A stretch of 18,533 nt of DNA from an uncultured Pseudomonadota bacterium (GCA_946478635.1 CAMLCX010000031.1:1-18533), one strand, 5' to 3'. Positions 1-7,553 are shown, counted from the first letter of the stretch. Program-made: numbers and translations. The notes: generated by a model not told the origin, from the sequence alone.

Positions 1-1
1 T

Positions 2-73
2 CGAGAAATCTCCACTCAGGAAGTCCAAGCCGCGCTTGAGTTTTGCATCGGTCTGATAGACAAACATTGGTAG
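2..73 (+). CDS. 3' end of an unidentified gene (partial)
   Basis: The window opens inside a frame that runs without a stop to a TAG at 71-73. The 23 visible residues (ending ALEFCIGLIDKHW) look like an amphipathic C-terminal helix and use ordinary codons. The N-terminus lies outside the window, so no family can be assigned; a short helical end like this is compatible with a small antitoxin-like or DNA-binding protein, but that is speculation. It is on the same strand and in the same frame as the transporter that follows, about 70 bp away. It could also be a chance open frame. Confidence 0.35.
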   Translation, partial: REISTQEVQAALEFCIGLIDKHW

Positions 74-142
74 AGCGAAGAAGTTGCACCTGGTAGCCTG
101 CCGTGCCTCGCGCCCGGCCAATGGCTGTTCTCTTCCGCGCTT

Positions 143-1582
143 TTGACCCAACAACACATGGATGCTCGCATCAACTGGTTGCTGCTCGCCAATGCAGCTC
201 TCGGCAATTTCCTTGCCGGCACGGCGAGTCGAATCTTTTCCGTATCGTTGCCGACGGTTGCCAGTAGTCTCGAAACCACCATCGTCGGCATCGCCTGGGC
301 GGTGATCGCTTATCAGATCTCGCAGATCAGCCTGTCGCTGATCTTCGGCCGTATCGGCGATATCTACGGTCGTCACACGTTGTTTGGTCTCGGACTCGTC
401 GTATCGTCCATCGGCGCGCTGCTCTGCGGCCTTTCGCAAAACGTCACCCAATTAATCCTGTTTCGCATGTTTCAAGGCGTGGGCGCCTCGATGACGCAGT
501 CCCAGGGGCGCGCCCTGGCGATGGAGGCATTGCCGAAAGAGTCGTCTGGACGCGCGCAAGGCTTCATGACCACGGCGTTTCATTCCGGCGTGCTGCTCGG
601 ACCGAGCGTGGGCGGCTTGATCATCGACTACATTCATTGGCGCGCGGTGTTTTTCTTTTTGATTCCGATCGGCGTCGCGGGCATCGTCCTTACCCTGATC
701 AATCACTGGAAAGGCAACACGCCCCAGCGCCTGGCGCCAGTGGCCACGAAGGGGGCCATCGATTATCTCGGCGCCCTGTTATTGGTCGGCGCAACGGTGG
801 CGCTGGTTTCCTGCATCGACCACCGGATCATGGAGTCTTTAGTGCCGTTGATGCGCGTTGCACTGGTGGTCGCTTTTTTTGTCTGCTTTCTCGGTTTTCT
901 TTACCGCGAGTACACCACTCCCCGTCCTATTTTGGATCTCTCGTTGTTTCGCATTCGTATGTTCACGCTGAGCGCGCTGGCTTTATTGCTGGTGGGTGTG
1001 TCCCAGGTGATGATCGGATTCGTTTTTCCCTTTTATCTGCAGGATGTTTTGCATCTCACGCCCTCGTTCATCGGGTTGCTCTTCGTCAGCGCGCCGATTT
1101 TTACGGTGACTTTGTCGCCGCTGGTCGGCTGGGCGGTGGACAAGATGGGACCGCGCTGGCCGGCGACGGCCGGCATCGCGTTTTTGTGCGCCGCGGGATT
1201 TTTCGGATCGTTTCTGCGCGCGGATTCTCATTGGACCGCTGCCGTGGGTGTGCTCGCCTTGTGGGGCTTGGCCACCGCGTTATTTTTTACTTCGAATCAT
1301 ACTGCGATGATCAGCTCGGTGCCGGTGCAGCATCGCGGCGTGGCCACCGGCGCCATCTATGTCGTCTTCGGTCTCGGGTCGACGTTCGGCGTTTCGTTGG
1401 GCACGCTGCTGCTCACGGCGGCGTTTCGCTACTACAGCGGCGATCCGGCGGCTACCCCGACGCCGTCTAATCCCGCGGTGTTCGTGCAAGCGATGAATTT
1501 CAGCTTTGTGACGGGCGGGTTCATGGCGCTGGCGGCCATGTTCTTTTCGGCGATGCGCGGCCAGAGGGCCGCTCAGGAATAA
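143..1582 (+). CDS. MFS transporter, DHA2 (EmrB/QacA-like) drug/metabolite exporter
   Basis: A 479-residue, almost wholly hydrophobic protein with the length expected of 14-helix DHA2 transporters. MFS motif A is visible at about residues 69-80 (GRIGDIYGRHTL), in the cytoplasmic loop between helices 2 and 3. The antiporter motif C is at about 148-168 (LLGPSVGG followed by a WR pair), typical of proton-driven exporters. It should sit in the inner membrane and exchange protons for an unknown, probably amphipathic organic substrate. The first start is TTG at 143; ATG at 158 is the alternative, and neither has a clear Shine-Dalgarno. The frame is open back to 74 without an ATG or GTG. A second MFS gene follows 42 bp downstream on the same strand, so the two are probably co-transcribed. 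Confidence 0.9.
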   Translation: MTQQHMDARINWLLLANAALGNFLAGTASRIFSVSLPTVASSLETTIVGIAWAVIAYQISQISLSLIFGRIGDIYGRHTLFGLGLVVSSIGALLCGLSQNVTQLILFRMFQGVGASMTQSQGRALAMEALPKESSGRAQGFMTTAFHSGVLLGPSVGGLIIDYIHWRAVFFFLIPIGVAGIVLTLINHWKGNTPQRLAPVATKGAIDYLGALLLVGATVALVSCIDHRIMESLVPLMRVALVVAFFVCFLGFLYREYTTPRPILDLSLFRIRMFTLSALALLLVGVSQVMIGFVFPFYLQDVLHLTPSFIGLLFVSAPIFTVTLSPLVGWAVDKMGPRWPATAGIAFLCAAGFFGSFLRADSHWTAAVGVLALWGLATALFFTSNHTAMISSVPVQHRGVATGAIYVVFGLGSTFGVSLGTLLLTAAFRYYSGDPAATPTPSNPAVFVQAMNFSFVTGGFMALAAMFFSAMRGQRAAQE

Positions 1583-1624
1583 GCAGTTCGTTTTGCTGGA
1601 AAATTCGAAGGACTTCACTCCGGT

Positions 1625-2887
1625 ATGACCCTGGAATCTGCAGAAAAAATTGAGCGCCTCAGGCGCTACGGCCTGGTCGCGCTGGCCTTCCTGCATATCG
1701 GCGTGGGGCGCGGCTTGCACGGCACCTTCGGCGTTTTCTTCGTTGCCATGCTGGATGCCTTCGGCTGGTCGCGAGCGACCACTGCGGGCGCCATCTCGCT
1801 GGCGATCATCTTCGAGGGCGTTTGCCTGCCCTGGGCGGGCGGCTTGATCGATCGCATCGGCGGCCGCAAGACGCTGATATCCGGCGGTCTTGTGCTTTGC
1901 GCCGGATTGCTTTTCGCGTCGACGATTTCTTCGCTTTGGCAATTTTATTTTTGGATCGGCATCGTCTGCGCGGTGGGCATCGCGTTGATCGGCATGGTGC
2001 CGCACGTGGCGATCATCTCGCGCGAGTTTCCGCAGCGGCGCGGCACCGCTCTTGGCATAGCCTGGGCCGGTGGTGGCCTCGGCATCGTTTTGCTGGTGCC
2101 GGTGACGCAACTGATGATCGACAGGTGGGGCTGGTCGACGGCCTATGTCGGTCTGGCGGCGATCACGGTTTTGTTGATCATCCCTCCCGTGCAATTGTTC
2201 CTTCCCGCGTCGAGCTCAAAAAAAACATCGCTTCCGGCGGTGAATCCTTCCACCGATTCCAAGGCGGGCGCCGAGATCGATTGGACGGTCAAGCGCGCGC
2301 TGACCAACTCCGCTTTTTGGCTGCTTTTCATCGCGCGCACTTTGGCGAGCATGGGCAATCAGGTCATCGTCACCCATCAGATCGCCCACGCCATCGATGT
2401 GGGCTATGCGAAAGTGTTCGCCGCATCGATCTTCGGCCTGATGGGCGTGGTCAGCATCGGTGGCCGCATCTTGTTCGGTTATCTCGCCGACGTCATGAAC
2501 CGGCAGATGGTGTTCGCCGCGGTGCAGATCATTTCCGCCCTCGGCATTTTCGCCTTGCTCGCCATGAACGATGCGTCGACGCCCTGGCTGCTGTACACCT
2601 ATGCGGTTTGCTATGGACTCGGCCAGGGTTCGCGCGCGCTGGTACTGTCGGCGATCTCCGCCGATATCTTTCACGGCAAACACTTCGGCGCCATCTTCGG
2701 CTATTTTACTTTTAGCATCGGACTTGGCGGCGCGATTGGCGCCTGGCTCGGCGGGTTTCTCTTCGACGTGACTCATAGCTACGCAGTTCCGTTCTGGGTG
2801 TCGCTTGCATGTCTGATTGTTTCCGTGTTTATCGTCTGGGCGAGCGGCCGGGTTGTTCGGGCGCAGAGTGAACTTGAAAGGAATTAG
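1625..2887 (+). CDS. MFS transporter, 12-TM (monocarboxylate/OFA-like)
   Basis: A 420-residue membrane protein with about twelve hydrophobic segments split by a hydrophilic central loop near residues 195-220. Motif A is at about 72-84 (GGLIDRIGGRKTL). The N-terminal half (helix 1 with GVGRGLHGTFGVFF, helix 2 after FGWSR) resembles carriers of the oxalate/formate and monocarboxylate branches, which move small organic acids. Substrate assignment is inference from resemblance only. ATG at 1625 follows a purine-rich GAAGGA roughly 12 bases upstream. The stop lies only 3 bp before the next ATG, and the AAAGGA inside the final codons serves as the ribosome site of the following GST gene, so the two are likely translationally coupled. 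Confidence 0.88.
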   Translation: MTLESAEKIERLRRYGLVALAFLHIGVGRGLHGTFGVFFVAMLDAFGWSRATTAGAISLAIIFEGVCLPWAGGLIDRIGGRKTLISGGLVLCAGLLFASTISSLWQFYFWIGIVCAVGIALIGMVPHVAIISREFPQRRGTALGIAWAGGGLGIVLLVPVTQLMIDRWGWSTAYVGLAAITVLLIIPPVQLFLPASSSKKTSLPAVNPSTDSKAGAEIDWTVKRALTNSAFWLLFIARTLASMGNQVIVTHQIAHAIDVGYAKVFAASIFGLMGVVSIGGRILFGYLADVMNRQMVFAAVQIISALGIFALLAMNDASTPWLLYTYAVCYGLGQGSRALVLSAISADIFHGKHFGAIFGYFTFSIGLGGAIGAWLGGFLFDVTHSYAVPFWVSLACLIVSVFIVWASGRVVRAQSELERN

Positions 2888-2890
2888 TCC

Positions 2891-3508
2891 ATGATCAAAC
2901 TCTACACTTGGGGCACGCCCAACGGCAAAAAAGTCTCGATCATGCTCGAAGAAATCGAAATGCCCTACGAAGTTTACCCCATCAATATCGGCAAAGGCGA
3001 TCAGCTGAAGCCGGAATACCTAGCGATCAATCCCAACAACAAGATTCCGTCGATCATCGACACCGAGGGACCGGGCGGCAAATTCTTTACGCTGTTCGAG
3101 TCCGGCGCGATCCTGATGTATCTGGCGGAGAAAACCGGCAAGTTCTGGCCAGCCGACATGCGCCAGCGCTACACGGTGATCCAGTGGCTGATGTTTCAGA
3201 TGGGCGGCGTCGGGCCGATGTTCGGCCAGGCGAATTACTTCTATCGTCTCGAGGAAAAAGTCCCGTACGCCATCGAGCGTTTCCGCAAGGAAGCGCTGCG
3301 CCTGTACGGCGTCCTCGATAAAGAGTTGGGCCAGCGTGAGTATCTTGCCGGCGAGTATTCGATCGCCGACATCGCGACTTATACATGGGTTGGGAGGCAC
3401 GAAGGGCATCATGTAAAGCTCGAAGAGTTTCCCAACGTGAAGCGCTGGTTCGATACGATCTCGCAGCGGCCGGCGGTCAAGCGCGGCATGGAGATTCCGA
3501 AGGTCTAA
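2891..3508 (+). CDS. yfcG: Nu-class glutathione S-transferase / disulfide reductase, YfcG-like
   Basis: A 205-residue protein, close to the length of E. coli YfcG. The N-terminal thioredoxin-like domain (about 1-85) carries the Nu-class signature TPNGKK with Thr9 and Asn11, the residues known in YfcG to contact the sulfur of glutathione disulfide instead of a catalytic Tyr, Ser or Cys. NNKIPSIID supplies the cis-Pro and FESGAILMYLAEKTG is the glutathione gamma-Glu binding segment. The C-terminal helical domain (about 95-205) has the conserved YSIADIATYTWV N-cap/hydrophobic staple motif. By family knowledge it would act as a GSH-dependent disulfide oxidoreductase in the cytosol. It sits 3 bp behind the MFS gene, preceded by AAAGGA, and ends 11 bp before a hairpin repeat. 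Confidence 0.9.
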   Translation: MIKLYTWGTPNGKKVSIMLEEIEMPYEVYPINIGKGDQLKPEYLAINPNNKIPSIIDTEGPGGKFFTLFESGAILMYLAEKTGKFWPADMRQRYTVIQWLMFQMGGVGPMFGQANYFYRLEEKVPYAIERFRKEALRLYGVLDKELGQREYLAGEYSIADIATYTWVGRHEGHHVKLEEFPNVKRWFDTISQRPAVKRGMEIPKV

Positions 3509-3519
3509 TACAGTTTAGA

Positions 3520-3575
3520 GTCTCGGGTCTTGGGTCTCGGGTTATCTCTGGACGCGAGACTCTTAGACTCGAGAC
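3520..3575. repeat. Inverted array of 7-bp repeats (GTCTCGN type) forming a hairpin
   Basis: The left arm reads as three adjacent heptamers at 3520-3540: GTCTCGG, GTCTTGG, GTCTCGG. On the opposite strand the right arm (3575 back to 3554) reads GTCTCGA, GTCTAAG, one extra base, GTCTCGC. The arms pair imperfectly over about 20 bp around a loop of about 13 bases. It sits between a GST stop at 3508 and the AAAGGA ribosome site (3577-3582) of the ThDP enzyme, so the RNA hairpin would end directly in front of the translation start. There is no T-tract, so it is not a classical intrinsic terminator. Confidence 0.75.
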
Positions 3576-3590
3576 GAAAGGACGAAAACC

Positions 3591-5369
3591 ATGGCCAAAG
3601 TACAAAAGATCGAAAAGCCGCGGGCGGAATGGGGCTCGGATGTGGTCGTCGATTTACTCAAAGCGTTCGAGTTCGAATATATCGCGGTCAACCCGGGCGC
3701 GACGTTTCGCGGCCTGCACGATTCGCTGGTCAATTACGGCGGCAACCACGCGCCCGAGCTCATTCTCTGCAATCATGAAGAAATCTGCGTCGCGCTGGCG
3801 CACGGCTACGCCCGCGCCAAAGGAAAACCGATGGCCGCCGCGGTGCACAACATCGTCGGCCTGCAGCACGCGTCGATGGCGATTTACAATGCCTGGGCCG
3901 ATCGCTTGCCGGTGATCGTGCTTGGCGGCACGGGACCCATGGACACCGCCAACCGCCGGCCGTGGATCGATTGGGTGCACACGGCCCTGGTTCAGGGAAA
4001 TCTCGTGCGCGATTTCGTCAAATGGGACGACCAGCCCGGCAGCGTCGAAGCGGTGCCGGAATCCTTCATCCGAGCTTACCGGCTGGCGACCACAGATCCG
4101 CAGGGGCCGGTTTACATTTGCTACGACGGCGACGTGCAGGAAAAAAAGCTCGAGAGCGAAGTGAGTTTTCCGTCTCTCGACCGCTATCCGGCGTCGTTGC
4201 CGCTGCAAGCTCCGGAGGAAGGTTTCGAGAAAACGATTCGCTGGGTGCTGGAAGCAAAGAAGCCGGTGATCCTGGCCGACTGGGTGGGACGGCGAGAAGC
4301 GGGATTCAAAGCCTTGGGCGAATTGGCCGAGCTGCTCGCCGCGCCGGTGCTCGACCAGTTCGGCCGGTTCAATTTTCCCGTGCAGCATCCGCTCAATCTG
4401 ACCGGACAGAGCGAGAAGGTGATTCCGCAAGCCGATTTGATCCTGGCGCTGGACGTTCCTGACCTGGAAGGCGCGACGGCGCGCAGGGCGCAGGAGCGGG
4501 GAAACCGGCGCGCCACGCCCCTGATGGAGGCAAATGCCAAGATCATCAACGTGAGCCTCGATGATCTGCTGGTGCGCGCCTGGGCGACGGATTTCAACAA
4601 ACTCCGCGAGGCGGATCTCATGATCACCGCGGATACGTCTGTTTTTCTCCCGGAGCTGGTGCGGCGGCTGAAAGCGGAGAAAAAGCTCGGTGACTTGAAG
4701 GATGCCATCGCGAGCCGTCGCGCCGATTGGGGAAAAATCCACGAAGACAAAAAAGCCGCGCTGGAAAAAGAGCTCAAGGCCAAGTGGGACGAGAAGCCCG
4801 TGTCGATGACGCGCATCTACGCGGAGCTGAACGAGGCGCTCAAGGGCGAGGACTGGGTGCTCACCAATGGCAGCTCACAGGGGAAGGAGAATCTCTATCT
4901 ACCGGCCGCCAAGTTCAATCAGATTCTCGGCAAGTACAAGGGCGGCGGACTCGGCTACGGCCTGCCCGCCTCGCTAGGCGCGGCGCTGGCGCACAAGGGC
5001 TCGGGAAAATTTTGCTTGAACATCCAGCCCGACGGCGATTTGCTTTTTACCGTGAGCGCGCTATGGACCGCGGTGCATCATCAAATTCCTTTGCTCAGCA
5101 TCGTGTGCAGCAACCGCTCGTACTTCAACGACGAGGAGCACCAGGAGAGAATCGCCCTGGTGCGCAATCGCCCGGTGGAGAACAAGACCATCGGTATCCG
5201 CATCGAAGACCCCAACGTCGACTTCGGCGCCATGGCGCGCACCTACGGCTGCTGGGGCGCCGGGCCCATCACCGAGCCGAAGGACTTGATCAAGACGCTG
5301 CGTGAAGCGGTAAAGGTGGTGAAAAGCGGCAAGCCCGCGCTGGTGGACGTGGTATGTCAGATGCGCTGA
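3591..5369 (+). CDS. Thiamine diphosphate-dependent enzyme (acetolactate synthase / benzoylformate decarboxylase superfamily)
   Basis: A 592-residue protein with the three-domain plan of the family. The N-terminal Pyr domain (about 15-185) has the activating glutamate in NHEE (Glu63). A central domain spans about 200-350, and the C-terminal PP domain about 400-580. The metal/ThDP motif reads PDGD at 480-483 and continues through SALWTA to Asn508 (SNRSY), giving the usual 27-residue spacing from Asp481. SALWTA and the IP that follows resemble benzoylformate decarboxylase more than acetolactate synthase. The first Gly of the GDG motif is replaced by Pro. Expected chemistry is decarboxylation or carboligation of a 2-oxo acid; the substrate cannot be read. 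ATG at 3591 has AAAGGA 8 bases upstream. Neighbouring transporters and a GST suggest catabolism of an organic acid or xenobiotic. Confidence 0.88.
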   Translation: MAKVQKIEKPRAEWGSDVVVDLLKAFEFEYIAVNPGATFRGLHDSLVNYGGNHAPELILCNHEEICVALAHGYARAKGKPMAAAVHNIVGLQHASMAIYNAWADRLPVIVLGGTGPMDTANRRPWIDWVHTALVQGNLVRDFVKWDDQPGSVEAVPESFIRAYRLATTDPQGPVYICYDGDVQEKKLESEVSFPSLDRYPASLPLQAPEEGFEKTIRWVLEAKKPVILADWVGRREAGFKALGELAELLAAPVLDQFGRFNFPVQHPLNLTGQSEKVIPQADLILALDVPDLEGATARRAQERGNRRATPLMEANAKIINVSLDDLLVRAWATDFNKLREADLMITADTSVFLPELVRRLKAEKKLGDLKDAIASRRADWGKIHEDKKAALEKELKAKWDEKPVSMTRIYAELNEALKGEDWVLTNGSSQGKENLYLPAAKFNQILGKYKGGGLGYGLPASLGAALAHKGSGKFCLNIQPDGDLLFTVSALWTAVHHQIPLLSIVCSNRSYFNDEEHQERIALVRNRPVENKTIGIRIEDPNVDFGAMARTYGCWGAGPITEPKDLIKTLREAVKVVKSGKPALVDVVCQMR

Positions 5370-5387
5370 AGGGTCGAGCGAAATAGG

Positions 5388-5420
5388 GCGGCGTTACGGA
5401 AACTATTGGTTATACGCCGC
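5388..5420. terminator. Possible stem-loop between convergent genes
   Basis: GCGGCGT (5388-5394) pairs perfectly with ACGCCGC (5414-5420) around a 19-base loop, 18 bp after the stop of the ThDP enzyme and just ahead of the end of the convergent small gene. There is no T-run on either strand, so any terminator role is inferred from position only. Confidence 0.35.
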
Positions 5421-5435
5421 GCACGTTGGAGGTTT

Positions 5436-5663
5436 TCAACGGACTGCGGGCGATAGTGCGTGCTCAGCTTCCCGGGGCAACTCAACGGCCACGAAGTAGT
5501 TTGCCGGATAAAGATAATCCTCTCCTGATTCATCGATGACGCGGACTAGTGCGTCCTTAGCGGCACGCGGGTCCGGTAGAATCGGATAAACCTTGCGGAT
5601 CTCTAAGTCATCGGCGTCATCATTGCGAATACAGATAGCGAACTGTTTTTTCTGCCGTTTCAT
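5436..5663 (-). CDS. Small conserved-type protein (75 aa), function unknown
   Basis: A 75-residue soluble protein beginning MKRQKKQFAICIRNDD, with a middle segment RKVYPILPD and a highly characteristic DESGEDYLYP near residues 44-53, ending in a short acidic and hydrophobic tail. I recognise this as a recurring small-protein type in bacteria that starts with a basic stretch and carries the V(I)DESGEDYLYP signature, but I know no function for it. Its pattern of short strands suggests a compact beta fold. There is no strong Shine-Dalgarno before the ATG at 5663. Immediately upstream on the same strand lies a decayed reading frame (5683-5839), which looks like the remains of the second gene of a pair. 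It could belong to a toxin-antitoxin-like module, but nothing in the sequence proves this. Confidence 0.7.
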   Translation of the reverse strand: MKRQKKQFAICIRNDDADDLEIRKVYPILPDPRAAKDALVRVIDESGEDYLYPANYFVAVELPREAEHALSPAVR

Positions 5664-5682
5664 ATTTAATCTAGGTATCGTT

Positions 5683-5839
5683 TTATTTTAAGGGCCCATA
5701 TTGCCGCCGCAGTCTTCTGATTTCGCGAATCGCCTTCCCATCTGCGATGGTTTCAACGTCGGTAATCTCCCCGACAATTATAAAGTACATTGTCCGCTAT
5801 ATACACGAATGTATATTTGCCGTCGAATAAGGTGCCTGG
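5683..5839 (-). pseudogene. Remnant of a small protein gene, frameshifted and truncated
   Basis: Reading the minus strand from 5839, one frame gives a protein-like segment LFDGKYTFVYIADN with no start codon after a TAA. It then breaks and continues in another frame from about 5789 as YFIIVGEITDVETIADGKAI and then REIRRLRRQYGPLK, before a TAA at 5685-5683. Joined, the two pieces read as a continuous beta-rich small protein with a basic helix, so one or more bases have been lost between them and the C-terminus is cut. From memory, proteins with FVYIADNDLY and RRLR..YG segments occur next to the DESGEDYLYP protein in other genomes; this needs a search. A 35-codon frame from ATG at 5789 alone could still be translated. 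Confidence 0.5.
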
Positions 5840-5914
5840 TTAAGCGAATAGGCTAGTCGGCTTTGTTTCAATGTCGAGTCGAAGACGCCTGAATAGGGGC
5901 TTGTACCGGAATGA

Positions 5915-6352
5915 TCAATGGCCGACACGGGGCCGGACTGGGATATACCACTTTGGCTTGATGCGGCCGAAGTCGGTGCGACGGTGATGGCGCAGGGCTT
6001 TTTTAGAGTCGAGAACGTAGGCGCCGCTTGCATCGCGCACGAACACCACCCAATGCCAGTATGGTTTATACTTCTCGATGTGCCATTTGATGGCGAGCAA
6101 AGCCAGGTTGGGCAGTCTTTCCCAGGATTGGAATGGTGCTTCGCCGCCTTGAACGCGATAGCCAAAGTGATTGAGTATTTTACGCACGTGGCCGGTTTCG
6201 GACCAGAGGCGTTGATCCTGTGCGAAAATACCGAGGCTGTTGGCGGATTTTTTCGCAAACGCATAAGAGACGCCGGCAACGGCGGCGACGCTGGCGATGC
6301 CGCAGCCGGTCAATTCACGCTGGATGACCGGCTTTAATCGCGTCTCACCCAT
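5915..6352 (-). CDS. Papain-like (C39-like) cysteine peptidase domain protein
   Basis: A 145-residue protein without signal peptide or membrane segment. The pattern fits a minimal papain-like/C39-like fold: Gln11 and Cys17 in QRELTGCGIAS (oxyanion Gln and nucleophile Cys), His100 in WHWVVFV, and Asp115 in YVLDSK. A conserved-looking tail, DFGRIKPKWYIPV, follows. ALLAIKWH at about 84-91 precedes the catalytic strand. The likely role is a cysteine protease or a related acyl-transfer or ligand-binding function; the substrate is unknown. Its ATG at 6352 overlaps the 3' end of the upstream VOC gene by 8 bp (ATGGGTGA), so translation is probably coupled. Assignment rests on motif spacing, not on a search. 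An inactive relative is possible, although all four expected polar residues are present. Confidence 0.65.
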   Translation of the reverse strand: MGETRLKPVIQRELTGCGIASVAAVAGVSYAFAKKSANSLGIFAQDQRLWSETGHVRKILNHFGYRVQGGEAPFQSWERLPNLALLAIKWHIEKYKPYWHWVVFVRDASGAYVLDSKKALRHHRRTDFGRIKPKWYIPVRPRVGH

Positions 6353-6845
6353 GGAGCATCGCGTTTGCGGTCTTCGTCAACTGCCACTTGTCGAGAATCG
6401 ATCGCGCGCCGTTGGTTTGTGGATTCATTGCCGCGTCGTGGCCGGGCATTTTTGCCGTCAGCTCGATGACGTAACCGTTTGGATCACGAAAATAAATCGA
6501 ATGGACCATACTGTGATCGACCACGCCGCGCGTTTCGATGCCGCGTTCCTTGCCCTTGGCGAACATCGATAGCAATGTTGCCTCATCGACCTCCAGAGCG
6601 ATGTGCAAGTCAAAGTCATTTTGTCGTTTGAACTCGAACGGCATATCCGGCGCTTCGAAAAACGCCAGGAACGAACCATCGTCCATCCGGAAGAAAGTGT
6701 GGAGCACTTTGCTTGTGCGGCCCGTTTTGGTTTCTTGAATATCAAGCGCTCCCGCGAGCCGCAGCCCGAGGAAATCTTCGTAAAACTTCCGCGTTTCCTC
6801 AGAGTCGCGGCAGCGGTAGGCGTTGTGATGCAGTCCTTTGATCAT
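6345..6845 (-). CDS. VOC superfamily protein (glyoxalase / extradiol dioxygenase-like)
   Basis: A 166-residue protein with two beta-alpha-beta-beta-beta modules of the vicinal oxygen chelate fold. The first runs from LHHNAYRCRD to FFEAPD (about 5-66) and the second from DLHIALEVD to YVIELT (about 79-130). Candidate metal ligands are His6 or His7, Glu64, His81 and Glu128. IYFRDPNGYVIEL is the classical C-terminal signature of glyoxalase and type I extradiol dioxygenase-like proteins. The 35 residues after the fold are hydrophilic and variable. Start ATG at 6845 has an AAGGAG ribosome site 7 bases upstream. It lies 30 bp behind a GST gene and overlaps the peptidase-like gene, giving a three-gene unit. 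Substrate unknown. Confidence 0.88.
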   Translation of the reverse strand: MIKGLHHNAYRCRDSEETRKFYEDFLGLRLAGALDIQETKTGRTSKVLHTFFRMDDGSFLAFFEAPDMPFEFKRQNDFDLHIALEVDEATLLSMFAKGKERGIETRGVVDHSMVHSIYFRDPNGYVIELTAKMPGHDAAMNPQTNGARSILDKWQLTKTANAMLHG

Positions 6846-6875
6846 GTGAATGCTCCTTCTTGATTCGGTCGTCGC

Positions 6876-7553
6876 TCAAAGTCCCGCGAATTCTTTGTCT
6901 TTAAACGGCGCGACAAAGTGGGTGTAGAACGGTTCCTGGGTCTTGGCCCATTGGGGCTGCGCTTTCATGTTATCCAGCCAACGGGTCAGGTTGGGATAGC
7001 TGGAATAATCCAGATGAATCACGTCGCCCAGGGTAATCATCGAAGCGCCGAGATAGTCCGCGATGGTTACATGATCGCCGCAGACGAAGCGATTCTTTGG
7101 GCCAATAATATGTTGATCCAGAATAGCCAGCCACTTTCTCGCCTTCTCCCGGCCCCACGCCAAGGTCGCCTCATGCACTTTATCATCGGAGCGCCGATAG
7201 CTGTCGATGACCTGCGGGTAAACGAGTCCATAACCGAGATCGCGGTAAAGCCCGGTGTTGAACCAGTCCATGCGTTCGTTCACGCGCGCGCGCTGGCACA
7301 AATCCGTGGGATAGGCCGGCGATTTAAACTTTTCGGCGAGATATTTGAGAATCGCCGAGCTCTCGGTCAGACGAAACTCCTCGTCGATCAGGACCGGAAC
7401 CTGGTGGTTCGGATTGACCGCCGCATACGGCTCCTGAAGATGCTCGCCGCTGAACAGATCGACCATCCGATATTCCAAATCGATCTTGTCGCCGGCAGCG
7501 AGCAACATGATCGGCCGGCAGGTGGTCGATACCGGGTGATAATAAAGTTTCAT
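6876..7553 (-). CDS. Glutathione S-transferase (theta/zeta-like)
   Basis: I place the start at the ATG at 7553 (225 residues) because GGAGA lies 7 bases upstream of it. An in-frame start 7 codons earlier at 7574 would overlap that ribosome site. The protein has an N-terminal thioredoxin fold (about 1-80): MKLYYHPVSTTCRP with Ser9 as likely thiol-stabilising residue, NHQVPVLID with the cis-Pro, and TESSAILKYLAEKF binding the gamma-Glu. The all-helical C-terminal domain (about 90-215) carries VTIADYLGAS, the N-cap motif. The Ser-containing active site and the layout fit theta-class-type bacterial GSTs, which conjugate or dehalogenate small electrophiles. First gene of a GST-VOC-peptidase-like unit on the minus strand. 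Confidence 0.88.
   Translation of the reverse strand: MKLYYHPVSTTCRPIMLLAAGDKIDLEYRMVDLFSGEHLQEPYAAVNPNHQVPVLIDEEFRLTESSAILKYLAEKFKSPAYPTDLCQRARVNERMDWFNTGLYRDLGYGLVYPQVIDSYRRSDDKVHEATLAWGREKARKWLAILDQHIIGPKNRFVCGDHVTIADYLGASMITLGDVIHLDYSSYPNLTRWLDNMKAQPQWAKTQEPFYTHFVAPFKDKEFAGL

Noticed and set aside
637..1470. A 277-codon plus-strand frame overlapping the first MFS gene
   Set aside because: Arg-rich out-of-frame translation without hydrophobic segments or motifs; the in-frame transporter has motifs A and C.
1280..2194. A 304-codon open frame on the minus strand across the junction of the two MFS genes
   Set aside because: Low-complexity, Arg/His/Asp-rich translation with no fold-like pattern, spanning two clear transporter genes and their gap.
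3654..4742. A 362-codon open frame on the minus strand opposite the ThDP enzyme gene
   Set aside because: Its translation is rich in Arg, His and Gln with no recognisable motif, and it lies wholly opposite a gene with clear catalytic motifs. It is a by-product of GC-rich codon use.
5797..6279. A 160-codon minus-strand frame overlapping the peptidase-like gene
   Set aside because: It runs in another frame of the peptidase-like gene on the same strand, without motifs; the coupled 145-residue frame has the catalytic-type residues.
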